Part shown: positions 8,244-15,722 of the stretch, piece by piece
How the letters are laid out: each line of letters starts with the position of its first letter
Numbering within the stretch: position 1 is the first letter of the stretch
DNA from: Streptomyces sp. NBC_01591
GTDB taxonomy: Bacteria; Actinomycetota; Actinomycetes; Streptomycetales; Streptomycetaceae
Length of the DNA: 64,000 nucleotides
Assembly (NCBI RefSeq): GCF_035918155.1
Contig: NZ_CP109327.1
Span: 7,626,001-7,690,000, forward strand
Direction of reading: 5' to 3'
Program-made: the position numbers and the translations under genes
Notes under the pieces: model-generated
Databases searched by the model: none
Told to the model about the DNA's origin: nothing
Seen by the model: only the letters and a program-made list of their open reading frames with translations

Positions 8244-8294
8244 ATGAAACGCGCTGCCATGACGACGACGCCGGAGAGTGTCCCGGCGCGCTGA
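8244..8294 (+). CDS. threonine-rich leader peptide (attenuator) of thrS paralogue
   Basis: A 16-residue frame, MKRAAMTTTPESVPAR, with three consecutive ACG threonine codons at 8262-8270, ends at the TGA 8292-8294, only 14 bases before a strong terminator hairpin that precedes a threonyl-tRNA synthetase gene. This is the standard architecture of ribosome-mediated attenuation: a ribosome stalled at the ACG run when charged tRNA-Thr is short would stop the terminator forming. CCCGG at 8283-8287 can pair with CCGGG at 8315-8319 inside the terminator stem and is a candidate antiterminator contact. Too short for ordinary gene finders. Evidence is architectural only. Confidence 0.7.
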   Translation: MKRAAMTTTPESVPAR

Positions 8295-8308
8295 CAGCTG
8301 TGCAGTGA

Positions 8309-8338
8309 GAAGCCCCGGGGCGAGTGCCCCGGGGCTTC
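8309..8338 (+). terminator. attenuator terminator hairpin upstream of thrS
   Basis: Perfect 13-bp stem, GAAGCCCCGGGGC (8309-8321) pairing with 8326-8338, with a GAGT loop. It lies between the leader peptide and the thrS ribosome-binding site. No U-run follows. Its position inside the gene's 5' leader, rather than after a gene of normal size, argues for attenuation; it could alternatively just end the FUSC-marR transcript. Confidence 0.75.
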
Positions 8339-8378
8339 GTCCTGCGGTCACCCGCCCGACGACCGCGAGGAGACCGCC

Positions 8379-9593
8379 ATGCACGACCACCGCAAGCTCG
8401 GCCGCGAGCTGGGCCTGTTCGACACCGACCCGCTGATCGGCGCGGGACTGCCCTACTGGCTGCCCGACGGCGCCGCCGTGCGCCACACCCTGGAGGAGTA
8501 CATCCGCACCGCCGAACGGCGGGCCGGCTACCGGCATGTGTACTCGCCGGTGCTCGGCAAGCGGGAGCTGTACGAGATCTCCGGGCACTGGTCGCACTAC
8601 AGCGACGACATGTTCCCGCCGATGGACCTGGGCGGGGAACAGGTCGTGCTGCGGCCGAGCCTGTGTCCGCACCACGCCGTCATCTACCGCTCCCGCTCGC
8701 ACAGCTACCGCGAACTGCCGCTGCGCATGGCCGAGCTGGGCGGCATGTACCGCTCCGAGCTCTCCGGGGTGCTCGGCGGACTGACCCGTGTGCGCTCCAT
8801 CCAGCTGAACGACGCGCACATCTTCTGCACCCCGGACCAGGTGGCCGAGGAGGCGCGGGCCGCTCTGGAGCTGATCGGCGGGGCGTACCGGGCGCTGGGC
8901 ATCAGTGCGGCCCGCTACCGGCTCTCCCTCCCGGGCCCGGGAGGGAAGTACGTCGACGACCCCGGGATGTGGCGGAAGTCCACCGCTCTGCTGACCGAAG
9001 TCCTCGACCGCTCGGGCGTGCCCTACGAAGCGGCCGAGGGCGAGGCCGCGTTCTACGGTCCCAAGATCGATGTCCAGGTCGCCGACGGCGCCGGCCGGGA
9101 GTCCACCCTCTCCACCGTCCAGATCGACTTCCACCAGCCGGGCCGGTTCGACCTGCACTACATCGGCGCCGACGGTGCGAAACACCGGCCGGTCATGATC
9201 CACCGCAGCATCATCGGCAGCGTGGAGCGGGCCGTCGCCCATCTGATCGAGGCACATGGCGGGGCCTTCCCCGCCTGGCTCGCCCCCACCCAGCTGGCGA
9301 TCCTCCCGATCTCCGACGCCGAACTGCCGGACGCCGAGGCGCTCGCCCGGCAATGCGCCGACCTGGGACTGCGGGCCGAGATCGCCGGACCGGAACGCGG
9401 CACCCTGGGCGCCCGCGTCCGGGAAGCCCGCCTCGTGCCGTGCCAGGCGGTCATCGGGGCCAGGGAGGCGGCCGAGGGGCAGGTGGCCCTGCGGCTGCGC
9501 GACGGAACCCGGCTCGATCCGCAGCCCGCGGACGAGGCCCTCGCCCGGATCGTCGCCCTGGTGGACGCACACGGCATCGAACTCCGGGCGTAG
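8379..9593 (+). CDS. thrS: threonyl-tRNA synthetase lacking TGS and editing domains
   Basis: 404 aa from the ATG at 8379 (GAGGAG at 8367-8372). Normal bacterial ThrRS has about 640-660 aa; here only the class II catalytic core and the C-terminal anticodon-binding domain remain. The three zinc ligands are recognisable: Cys in LRPSLCPHH, His in LNDAHIF and His in VMIHRSIIGS. Motif 2 is MYRSELSGVLGGLTRVRSIQ and the anticodon domain begins at about residue 300 (PTQLAILPIS). The threonine-site segment, usually NCPGH, is LCPHH here, and RNEPSG is RSELSG. The protein can probably charge tRNA-Thr but cannot clear Ser-tRNA-Thr itself. It is most likely a stress-induced or drug-tolerant second copy controlled by the upstream attenuator; the housekeeping gene should lie elsewhere. 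Confidence 0.85.
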   Translation: MHDHRKLGRELGLFDTDPLIGAGLPYWLPDGAAVRHTLEEYIRTAERRAGYRHVYSPVLGKRELYEISGHWSHYSDDMFPPMDLGGEQVVLRPSLCPHHAVIYRSRSHSYRELPLRMAELGGMYRSELSGVLGGLTRVRSIQLNDAHIFCTPDQVAEEARAALELIGGAYRALGISAARYRLSLPGPGGKYVDDPGMWRKSTALLTEVLDRSGVPYEAAEGEAAFYGPKIDVQVADGAGRESTLSTVQIDFHQPGRFDLHYIGADGAKHRPVMIHRSIIGSVERAVAHLIEAHGGAFPAWLAPTQLAILPISDAELPDAEALARQCADLGLRAEIAGPERGTLGARVREARLVPCQAVIGAREAAEGQVALRLRDGTRLDPQPADEALARIVALVDAHGIELRA

Positions 9594-9612
9594 GCACCGC
9601 GCGGGAAGTGGA

Positions 9613-9642
9613 CCACCGGAGCGGGACGACGCGCTCCGGCGG
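9613..9642. terminator. bidirectional hairpin between thrS and the iclR gene
   Basis: Arms 9613-9623 and 9632-9642 pair with a single mismatch (CCACCGGAGCG against CGCTCCGGCGG), leaving an 8-base loop. It sits between two convergent genes and probably terminates both. Confidence 0.6.
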
Positions 9643-9687
9643 TCCGCTCCGGCGCACGCTCGTCCGTGGCCGCACGGCCGGGACCAC

Positions 9688-10512
9688 TCAGACTGTGTTC
9701 AACAGCGCGGCGGACAGGCGGAGTTCTCCGGCGCGGCGGACGAGCGCTGCGTCGTCGCCGCGGTCGGCGGGAGCCGCTGCCATCAGGGCGAGCCGGTCCC
9801 GCCAGCTCGATCCGGCCAGCGGTACGGCCACGGTGTTCATGCCCCGGACCGACTCCCCGCGGCTGAGCGCGTACCCGAGGGAGCGGATCTCCTGGAGCTC
9901 GGCGAGCAGCGCGGAGCGCGAGGTGACGGTGCCCGGCGTGGCCGCGGGCAGCTTCTCCTGCGGGTAGAGGGCGCAGACCTGTTCCGTCGTCATCAGGGAG
10001 AGCAGCAGCTTGCCGCCCGACGTGGCGTGGGCGGGGTGCGTACTGCCGACTTCCGGCATCACCCGCACCGGCTGCGAGGACTCGCGGCCGTCGATGACGA
10101 TGATCTGATCGCCGATCAGCGCAGTGCTCTGCACCGTCTCGCCGGTGCGATGCACCGCGTCCTCCAGTACCGCTCCGAGCTGTTCGCGGACGGCCGGGCC
10201 GAATCCCGCCGGGCGGCCGAGCCGGACCAGCTCCGGGCCGGCCGAGTAGCCGCGGCCGGAGAAGTCCCGGATCGCGAAGCCGCGTCCCTCCAGGGTCCTG
10301 AGCACCCGGTGCGCGGTGGACCGGCCCACGGAGAGCAGCTCGGCGGCCCCGGAGACGGTGAGCGTGTCATGGGTGAGGAAGAGCTGCATCAGCCGGAGCC
10401 CGGTGTCCAGCGATTCGATGGTGTAGCCCCGACCGGGCCCGATGGTGTGTCCGTTCCCTTCCGGTTCCGGTGTCAGTTCGGTGACCGGGCCGTCCACCCG
10501 CCCATGAGTCAT
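9688..10512 (-). CDS. IclR-family transcriptional regulator
   Basis: 274 aa from the ATG at 10512, preceded by AAAGGAG. N-terminal winged helix at about residues 30-90: SLDTGLRLMQLFLTHDTLTV, then SGAAELLSVGRSTAHRVLRT LEGRGF. The C-terminal effector domain (about 105-270) shows the IclR pattern: STALIGDQIIVIDGRESSQP, HATSGGKLLLSLMTTEQV and SLGYALSRGESVRGMNTVAV. Such proteins bind small organic acids or sugars and control a nearby or distant catabolic operon. No obvious target is divergent from it: the next plus-strand gene is the conservon sensor 430 bases away. Confidence 0.9.
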   Translation of the reverse strand: MTHGRVDGPVTELTPEPEGNGHTIGPGRGYTIESLDTGLRLMQLFLTHDTLTVSGAAELLSVGRSTAHRVLRTLEGRGFAIRDFSGRGYSAGPELVRLGRPAGFGPAVREQLGAVLEDAVHRTGETVQSTALIGDQIIVIDGRESSQPVRVMPEVGSTHPAHATSGGKLLLSLMTTEQVCALYPQEKLPAATPGTVTSRSALLAELQEIRSLGYALSRGESVRGMNTVAVPLAGSSWRDRLALMAAAPADRGDDAALVRRAGELRLSAALLNTV

Positions 10513-10942
10513 GAATGTGCTCCTTTCGATCCAGTTCGATCACATGTGCGTCTGTCCCGTACTGCGGGACGAAGTGAAGCAGTCGACCGGGTCGAATCGC
10601 TCAACTGCCCCCGCTTTCACCGTACGTGCTCCACAGATGGTCCGGCTCGACACTCCGCTCGCCCTCGGATGCTGTCCCGCTCTCCGGTACGAACGGCTCC
10701 TCTCTTCGCCGGATCGGGTCGGATGTCACTCCATGTGCACGCGTGACGGCGTTCCGTGCAAAAACTCGTGAGTGTATTACCGCTGGAGCGCTCGCGCAGG
10801 GGGTTGGGTGAATGTGCCGAAGCACTGATTCGATCTGACTAAGCTCACGCGCAGTGAAGTCGAGTTGATATGAATTCGAGCGCTTGTTCGCGACTGTCCT
10901 GCAAGCGTGCATACCTCCCGAATCAACCGCCAGAGGTCCTAG
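10513..10942. other. 430-base intergenic region upstream of iclR and the conservon
   Basis: This stretch is noticeably less GC-rich than its flanks and holds the divergent promoters of the iclR gene and the conservon. The open frames inside are short, lack a third-position GC bias and resemble nothing. AGAGGTCC at 10933-10940 is the ribosome-binding site of the conservon sensor. I find no strong hairpin or clear promoter match. Confidence 0.5.
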
Positions 10943-12565
10943 ATGGTTCGTGTTGAATCACCGCCGATCGACCGAGAAACCCCAGTCGCTCGCGCCGTGT
11001 TGCTGCCCGTGCTCCTGATGGGCGGCGCCACCGCCGCCGCGGTGGCGCTGGCTTCCACGGCCGCGCGGATACCAGTCGTCTGGTGCGGTGCCGTCGCCAC
11101 CGTCGTGGTCGCCGCGCTGAGCGTCCAACTCGCCCGCCGGGCGCGCGATCTGCGTACCCAGCGCGCGGTGTACGAACGGCGCTTCGCCGACCTGGAGCGG
11201 CGCATCGCCACCCACGACGACGAGACCGTACGGATCAGCAAGGAGCTCCTGCCGGCCGCCATCCACCGGCTGCGCGTGGGCAATTCGCCCGAAGAGGTGC
11301 TCCGCGACGTCGTCGACGCGGACGAGCTGTACCGCGACCTGCCCGACGCCCAGCGCACCCTCGTCTACACGGTGCTGAACATCATCGACAACGAAGAGGC
11401 GATGCGTGACTCCGCGCAGCGCGCCTTCGTCAACGTCGCCCGGCGCGTCCAGGCGATCGTCCACCGTCAGGCGAGTGAACTGCGCGAGATGGAGGAGCAC
11501 CACGGGCGCAACCCCGACGTCTTCGACGACCTGCTCCGCATCGACCACGGCACCGCACTGATCGGCCGCCTCGCCGACTCCATCGCGGTACTCGGCGGCG
11601 CCCGGCCCAGCCGCCAGTGGCCCAAGCCCGTACCGCTGTTCAGCGTGTTGCGCGGCGCCATGTCGCGGATCCTGGAATACCCCCGCGTCGATCTGCACTC
11701 GATCGCCAAGGTCGCCATCATCGGCACCGCCGTCGAGCCGCTCATCCACGCCTGCGCCGAACTCCTCGACAACGCCACCCGCTACTCGCCCCCGCAGACC
11801 CGGGTGCACGTCACCGCCGTCGAGGTGCAGACCGGCATCGCCATCGAGATCGAGGACGGCGGCGTCTCGCTCAGCGAGGAGGCCCGTTCGCGGGCCGAGA
11901 ACATGCTCGCCAGGGCCCAGGCCGGCTCCAACATGAACGACCTCGGCGAGTCCCCGCGGCTCGGCATGGCCGTCGTCGGCCGGCTCGCGCGGATGTACGA
12001 CCTCCAGGTCTCGCTGCGGCAGTCCGCGTACGGCGGTGTCCGCGCCGTGCTCATCGTGCCCCGCGCCATGATCACCACCGGACCCGCTCCCGGCATCGCC
12101 CACGGCATCGGCGCCACGTCGAGGCCCACCAGCGACATCGATCAGGAGGCCATGAAGCACGTCGTGCCGGCCCGCCGCAAGCCCCGTACCCCCGTGGCCC
12201 AGCGACCCGCCACCGGGCCGGTCGCACCCGTCACCCGGCCGGTCCTCCCCCCGGCCGCCATGGAGGACGACGTCCCCGTGGTGACCGAGTGGACCGCGGG
12301 CGGGCTCCCGCAACGCCGCAGTCGCGGCCGGGCGCCCCTGGGCTCGCACAACCTCCCGGCCCAGCCCGTCGACCCCACCGCAGGCCAGCGCAACGGCCAC
12401 ACCAATGGCCATGCCAACGGTCACGGACCCGGCGGCTCCGGCGGCAAGGAGCAGCCACCCGGACTCTGGCTGGAGGCCTTCACCAACGCGGTCAACGGCG
12501 TGCCGCAGGACCCGAAGACCGACGAAGACTCTGACGATGCGTGGGACAAGGGAGACCTGAAGTGA
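10943..12565 (+). CDS. cvnA: conservon sensor kinase-like ATPase CvnA
   Basis: 540 aa. Two N-terminal membrane helices with almost no extracellular loop (about 16-60), a coiled-coil linker (about 65-110), a helical region, then a GHKL ATPase: N-box CAELLDNATRYSPP and G-box IEIEDGGVSLSEEA. No phospho-accepting histidine box is evident in the linker. The last 150 residues are low-complexity Pro/Arg/Gly/Asn/His (a GHTNGHANGHGPGG run near 480-495). In Streptomyces, CvnA belongs to a membrane-associated complex with CvnB, C and D that resembles eukaryotic GPCR/G-protein modules and influences development and secondary metabolism. First gene of the operon. Confidence 0.92.
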   Translation: MVRVESPPIDRETPVARAVLLPVLLMGGATAAAVALASTAARIPVVWCGAVATVVVAALSVQLARRARDLRTQRAVYERRFADLERRIATHDDETVRISKELLPAAIHRLRVGNSPEEVLRDVVDADELYRDLPDAQRTLVYTVLNIIDNEEAMRDSAQRAFVNVARRVQAIVHRQASELREMEEHHGRNPDVFDDLLRIDHGTALIGRLADSIAVLGGARPSRQWPKPVPLFSVLRGAMSRILEYPRVDLHSIAKVAIIGTAVEPLIHACAELLDNATRYSPPQTRVHVTAVEVQTGIAIEIEDGGVSLSEEARSRAENMLARAQAGSNMNDLGESPRLGMAVVGRLARMYDLQVSLRQSAYGGVRAVLIVPRAMITTGPAPGIAHGIGATSRPTSDIDQEAMKHVVPARRKPRTPVAQRPATGPVAPVTRPVLPPAAMEDDVPVVTEWTAGGLPQRRSRGRAPLGSHNLPAQPVDPTAGQRNGHTNGHANGHGPGGSGGKEQPPGLWLEAFTNAVNGVPQDPKTDEDSDDAWDKGDLK

Positions 12566-12969
12566 TCCAGCAGCGGGGAAACATGGACTGGATGCTCAAG
12601 GAACTGGCCGACGACGTACCGGACATCCACCAGATCGTGGTGCTCTCCGCCGACGGTCTGCGCATCGCCCGGCACGGCGGCGACCCCGATGTTGCCGACC
12701 GCCTGGCGGCTGCCTGTGCCGGACTGCAGAGCCTGGCCGCCGCCGTCGCCTCCGAAATCCCTTACAGCGACGGGCTCATGCGCCTGGTCGTCATCGAGGT
12801 CACCGGCGGGTTCTTCTACCTGATGGCCGCCGGAACGGGCGCGTACCTAGCGGTGCTCGCCGGTGAGACGGTCGACGCGGGACTCGTCGGATCGCGGATG
12901 CGCGACATGGTCGTCAGGATCGGTGCCCATCTGACGAGTCCGCCGCGCCACGACGGGCAGGCCGGATGA
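12562..12969 (+). CDS. cvnB: conservon roadblock/LC7 protein CvnB
   Basis: 135 aa from a GTG at 12562 that overlaps the cvnA stop (GTGA). A single roadblock/LC7 domain covers almost all of it: MLKELADDVPDIHQIVVLSADGLR..., then VASEIPYSDGLMRLVVIEVT and FFYLMAAGTGAYLAVLAGET. Roadblock proteins dimerise and serve as GTPase-activating or scaffold partners for small GTPases, here presumably CvnD. The longer in-frame ATG upstream would lie within cvnA and has no ribosome-binding site. Confidence 0.92.
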   Translation: MIQQRGNMDWMLKELADDVPDIHQIVVLSADGLRIARHGGDPDVADRLAAACAGLQSLAAAVASEIPYSDGLMRLVVIEVTGGFFYLMAAGTGAYLAVLAGETVDAGLVGSRMRDMVVRIGAHLTSPPRHDGQAG

Positions 12970-13337
12970 ATTCTCCCCGACGAGAACGCCGAAAGGCCGA
13001 TCCGACACTGAGCGATCCGGAACGGCTGTACGTGATCACCGGCGATCTTGAAGGCGGTGAGCGGGCGCAGCTCGACCTGGTCACGATGATCGTCGCGCAG
13101 GCACAGCCGTCGCCGACGGTCCAGCCCGAGCAGGCCGTGATCCTGCGGCTCTGTCAGGCACCGTTATCCGTCGCCGAGATCTCGGCATACCTCGGTCTGC
13201 CCTTCAGCGTGGTGACCTCGCTCCTCACCGAACTCCTCGCTGCCGGACTGATCGAATCGCGCGCGCCCATCGTCCGCGCCACTCTCCCGGACAGGTCCCT
13301 TCTCGAAGCGGTGATGCATGGACTTCAGAAGCTCTGA
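12966..13337 (+). CDS. cvnC: conservon DUF742 protein CvnC
   Basis: 123 aa; the ATG overlaps the cvnB stop by 4 bases. It is a DUF742 winged-helix-like protein: an Arg/Lys-rich start, RLYVITGDLEGGERAQLDLV, then a helix-turn-helix-like segment CQAPLSVAEISAYLGLPFSV VTSLLTELLAAGLIE. The role is unknown; a DNA- or protein-binding adaptor is assumed in conservons. Its end overlaps cvnD by 20 bases in another frame. Confidence 0.92.
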   Translation: MNSPRRERRKADPTLSDPERLYVITGDLEGGERAQLDLVTMIVAQAQPSPTVQPEQAVILRLCQAPLSVAEISAYLGLPFSVVTSLLTELLAAGLIESRAPIVRATLPDRSLLEAVMHGLQKL

Positions 13338-13932
13338 CACGATCACTGGCCCCCGGCGCGAGGACGTCCTTCCCACCACGGCGACAGCCGCGGTGAAGGT
13401 CGTGATCGTCGGCGGGTTCGGGGTCGGCAAGACGACCATGGTCGGTTCCGTCAGCGAGATCCGGCCGCTGACCACCGAGGAGACCATGACCCAGGCCGGT
13501 GTCGGCGTGGACGACAACTTCGGGGTGGAGAGCAAGACCGCCACCACCGTCGCCATGGACTTCGGCCGGATCTCCATCAGTGAGGAGCTGATCCTCTATC
13601 TGTTCGGTACCCCGGGCCAGGAACGCTTCTGGTTCCTGTGGAACGGCCTGTTCGAAGGTGCCCTCGGCGCGGTGGTCCTCATCGACACCCGACGACTCGA
13701 AGTCAGCTTCGACGTCATCGGGAGGCTGGAGGAGCGCGGCGTGCCGTTCGTCGTCGCCATCAACACCTTCCCCGACGCCCCGAAGCACCCCGTCGAGGCG
13801 CTGCGGAGCGCCCTGGACCTCCCCGAAGAGGTCCCGATGATCGACTGCGACGCCCGACTGCGCGACTCCAGCCGCGACGTGCTGATGACCCTGATGCGCT
13901 ATCTGCACAGTCTGGCCCTCCCGCGCGCCTGA
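13318..13932 (+). CDS. cvnD: conservon small GTPase CvnD
   Basis: 204 aa. Motifs of a Ras-like GTP-binding protein: P-loop GGFGVGKTT (residues 32-40), a switch region with TTVAMDFG, the DTxGQE-equivalent LFGTPGQERF, and the guanine-specificity loop AINTF replacing NKxD. The final SAK-like motif is CDARL. These departures from NKxD are usual for the MglA-like/ATP-GTP-binding CvnD group. It begins inside cvnC, so expression is coupled. GTP exchange and hydrolysis are thought to depend on CvnB and CvnA. Confidence 0.92.
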   Translation: MDFRSSDTITGPRREDVLPTTATAAVKVVIVGGFGVGKTTMVGSVSEIRPLTTEETMTQAGVGVDDNFGVESKTATTVAMDFGRISISEELILYLFGTPGQERFWFLWNGLFEGALGAVVLIDTRRLEVSFDVIGRLEERGVPFVVAINTFPDAPKHPVEALRSALDLPEEVPMIDCDARLRDSSRDVLMTLMRYLHSLALPRA

Positions 13933-14001
13933 CCGCAGTACCCACCCCCCTCGCGCACTGTCATCCGTCCGGTACTTGGAATCCTGATCCCTGGAGCGAT
14001 C

Positions 14002-15555
14002 GTGACAACCCCATTCCACTACGAGCCCGGCGCGGCCCAGGGGCCGGTTCCGCCCCCCGAGTGCCCGGCCCACGGCCTCGGCGTCGGCCCCGGCGGACTG
14101 CGCCGGTTCTACGGCCCGGAGGCCGAGCGCGACCCTCACGGGCTCTACGACAAGCTGCGTGCCGAACACGGCACCGTGGCCCCCGTGCTGCTGCACGGAG
14201 ACGTACCCGCATGGCTGGTCCTCGGGCACAGCGAGAACCTGCACATGACCCGTACGCCCTCGCAGTTCTCCCGAGACTCCCGGCGGTGGCGGGCCCTGCA
14301 GGACGGCAGCGTCGCCCCGGACCACCCGCTGGCCCCGATCTTCACTTGGCAGCCGATGTGTGTGTTCGCCGACGGGGCCACCCATGAGCGCCTGCGCGGC
14401 GCGGTCACCGACAGCATGGGCCGGATCGACACCCGCGGTGTTCGCCGCCACGTCAACCGCTACAGCAACCGGCTCGTCAACGACTTCTGCCAGCAAGGCC
14501 GTGTCGACCTGGTCAGCCAGTTCGCCGAGCGGCTGCCGATGATGGTGATGTGCGCGATCATCGGCATGCCCGAGGAGTACAACGACCGGATGGTCCAGGC
14601 CGCCCGCGACATGACCCGGGGCACGGCGACCGCCGTCGCGAGCAACGCCTATGTGCTCGACGCGCTGACCCGGCTCGTCCAGCGCCGCAGGCGCGAACCA
14701 GCGGACGACTTCGCCACCTGGCTCACCGAGCACCCCGCCGGGCTGAACGACCAGGAGGTCAGCGAGCACCTCCGGCTGATCCTCATCGCCTCCTACGAGG
14801 CGACCGCCAACCTGATCGCCAACGTCCTGCGCATGGTGCTCACCGACCCGCGGTTCCGGGCCAGGCTCAGCGGCGGTCACATGACGGTCCCCGAAGCGGT
14901 GGAGCAGACGCTGTGGGACGAGCCGCCGTTCACCGCGGTCTTCGGCCGCTGGGCAGTCGGTGACACCGAGCTCGGCGGTAAGCAGATCAAGGCGGGCGAC
15001 GCATTGATCGTCGGAATCGCACCGGCCAACACCGACCCGGTGGTCCGGCCCGATCTGAACGCCGACATGGCGGGCAACCGTGCCCACCTCGCGTTCAGCG
15101 GCGGCCCCCACGAATGCCCCGGTCAGGACATCGGACGGGCCATCGCCGACGTCGGTGTCGATGCCCTGCTGATGCGACTGCCCGACCTCGAGCTCGCCGT
15201 CGAGGAGAGCGAGCTGAGCTGGATCGGGAACATCATGGGCCGGCACCTGGTGGAGCTTCCGGCCGACTTCGCCTCGCGCCCGCCGCAGGACGACAAGGAA
15301 CCGCCGTCCATGGGCAGGCCCAACCCGCAGCGCCAGGACTGGGAGGCGCAGTCCGCGGTCCGGCACACCGCACCCACACCCGGACGCGCCCCGGCCGCCG
15401 CCCCGATGGGTACGACGGCCACGGCCACGGCCGTCGACGATTCCGGGAGCACGGCCCCCGGACCGTCCGCCGTGGGCCGGATCCCGCAGCAGCGCGGCGG
15501 ATCCGCACCCGTGAGGCTGTGGCGGGCCGTCTCGCGGTGGTGGAGCGGCAACTGA
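14002..15555 (+). CDS. cvnE: conservon cytochrome P450, CYP157-like, without the ExxR motif
   Basis: 517 aa from the GTG at 14002 (GGAG upstream), 69 bases after cvnD. The heme loop is FSGGPHECPGQDIG with Cys372. The I-helix reads LILIASYEATANLI, lacking the usual acid-Thr pair. The K-helix, which should hold ExxR, reads AVEQTLWDEPP (E301-Q-T-L-W305), so the conserved Arg is absent. Loss of ExxR is a known trait of the CYP157 family, whose members accompany conservons. Residues from about 425 are a Pro/Ala/Thr-rich tail ending in an amphipathic RLWRAVSRWWSGN, about 90 residues longer than normal P450s. Substrate unknown; oxygenase activity in doubt. Confidence 0.88.
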   Translation: MTTPFHYEPGAAQGPVPPPECPAHGLGVGPGGLRRFYGPEAERDPHGLYDKLRAEHGTVAPVLLHGDVPAWLVLGHSENLHMTRTPSQFSRDSRRWRALQDGSVAPDHPLAPIFTWQPMCVFADGATHERLRGAVTDSMGRIDTRGVRRHVNRYSNRLVNDFCQQGRVDLVSQFAERLPMMVMCAIIGMPEEYNDRMVQAARDMTRGTATAVASNAYVLDALTRLVQRRRREPADDFATWLTEHPAGLNDQEVSEHLRLILIASYEATANLIANVLRMVLTDPRFRARLSGGHMTVPEAVEQTLWDEPPFTAVFGRWAVGDTELGGKQIKAGDALIVGIAPANTDPVVRPDLNADMAGNRAHLAFSGGPHECPGQDIGRAIADVGVDALLMRLPDLELAVEESELSWIGNIMGRHLVELPADFASRPPQDDKEPPSMGRPNPQRQDWEAQSAVRHTAPTPGRAPAAAPMGTTATATAVDDSGSTAPGPSAVGRIPQQRGGSAPVRLWRAVSRWWSGN

Positions 15556-15722
15556 CCCGACACGCCCCTCGGGGCGAAGGCAGCACCGGCATCCGGCCCG
15601 GTGGCCGCGGACCCGCAGGTCCCCGCCCACCGGGCCGGGTGCCGTCCCCGGCCACCGGGCGGCAGCCGTCGTCCGGGGTCGCTCGGCTCCGGACCGGGCC
15701 CGCCCCCGTACCATGCGGAAGC

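Noticed and set aside
10601..10912. Short minus-strand frame in the gap before the conservon
   Set aside because: No codon bias, no ribosome-binding site and no similarity to known proteins; the region looks like promoter DNA.
10958..12424. Minus-strand frame of 488 codons antisense to the conservon sensor
   Set aside because: Shadow of cvnA; composition is Gly/Asp/Val-rich and no start site with ribosome-binding sequence is present.
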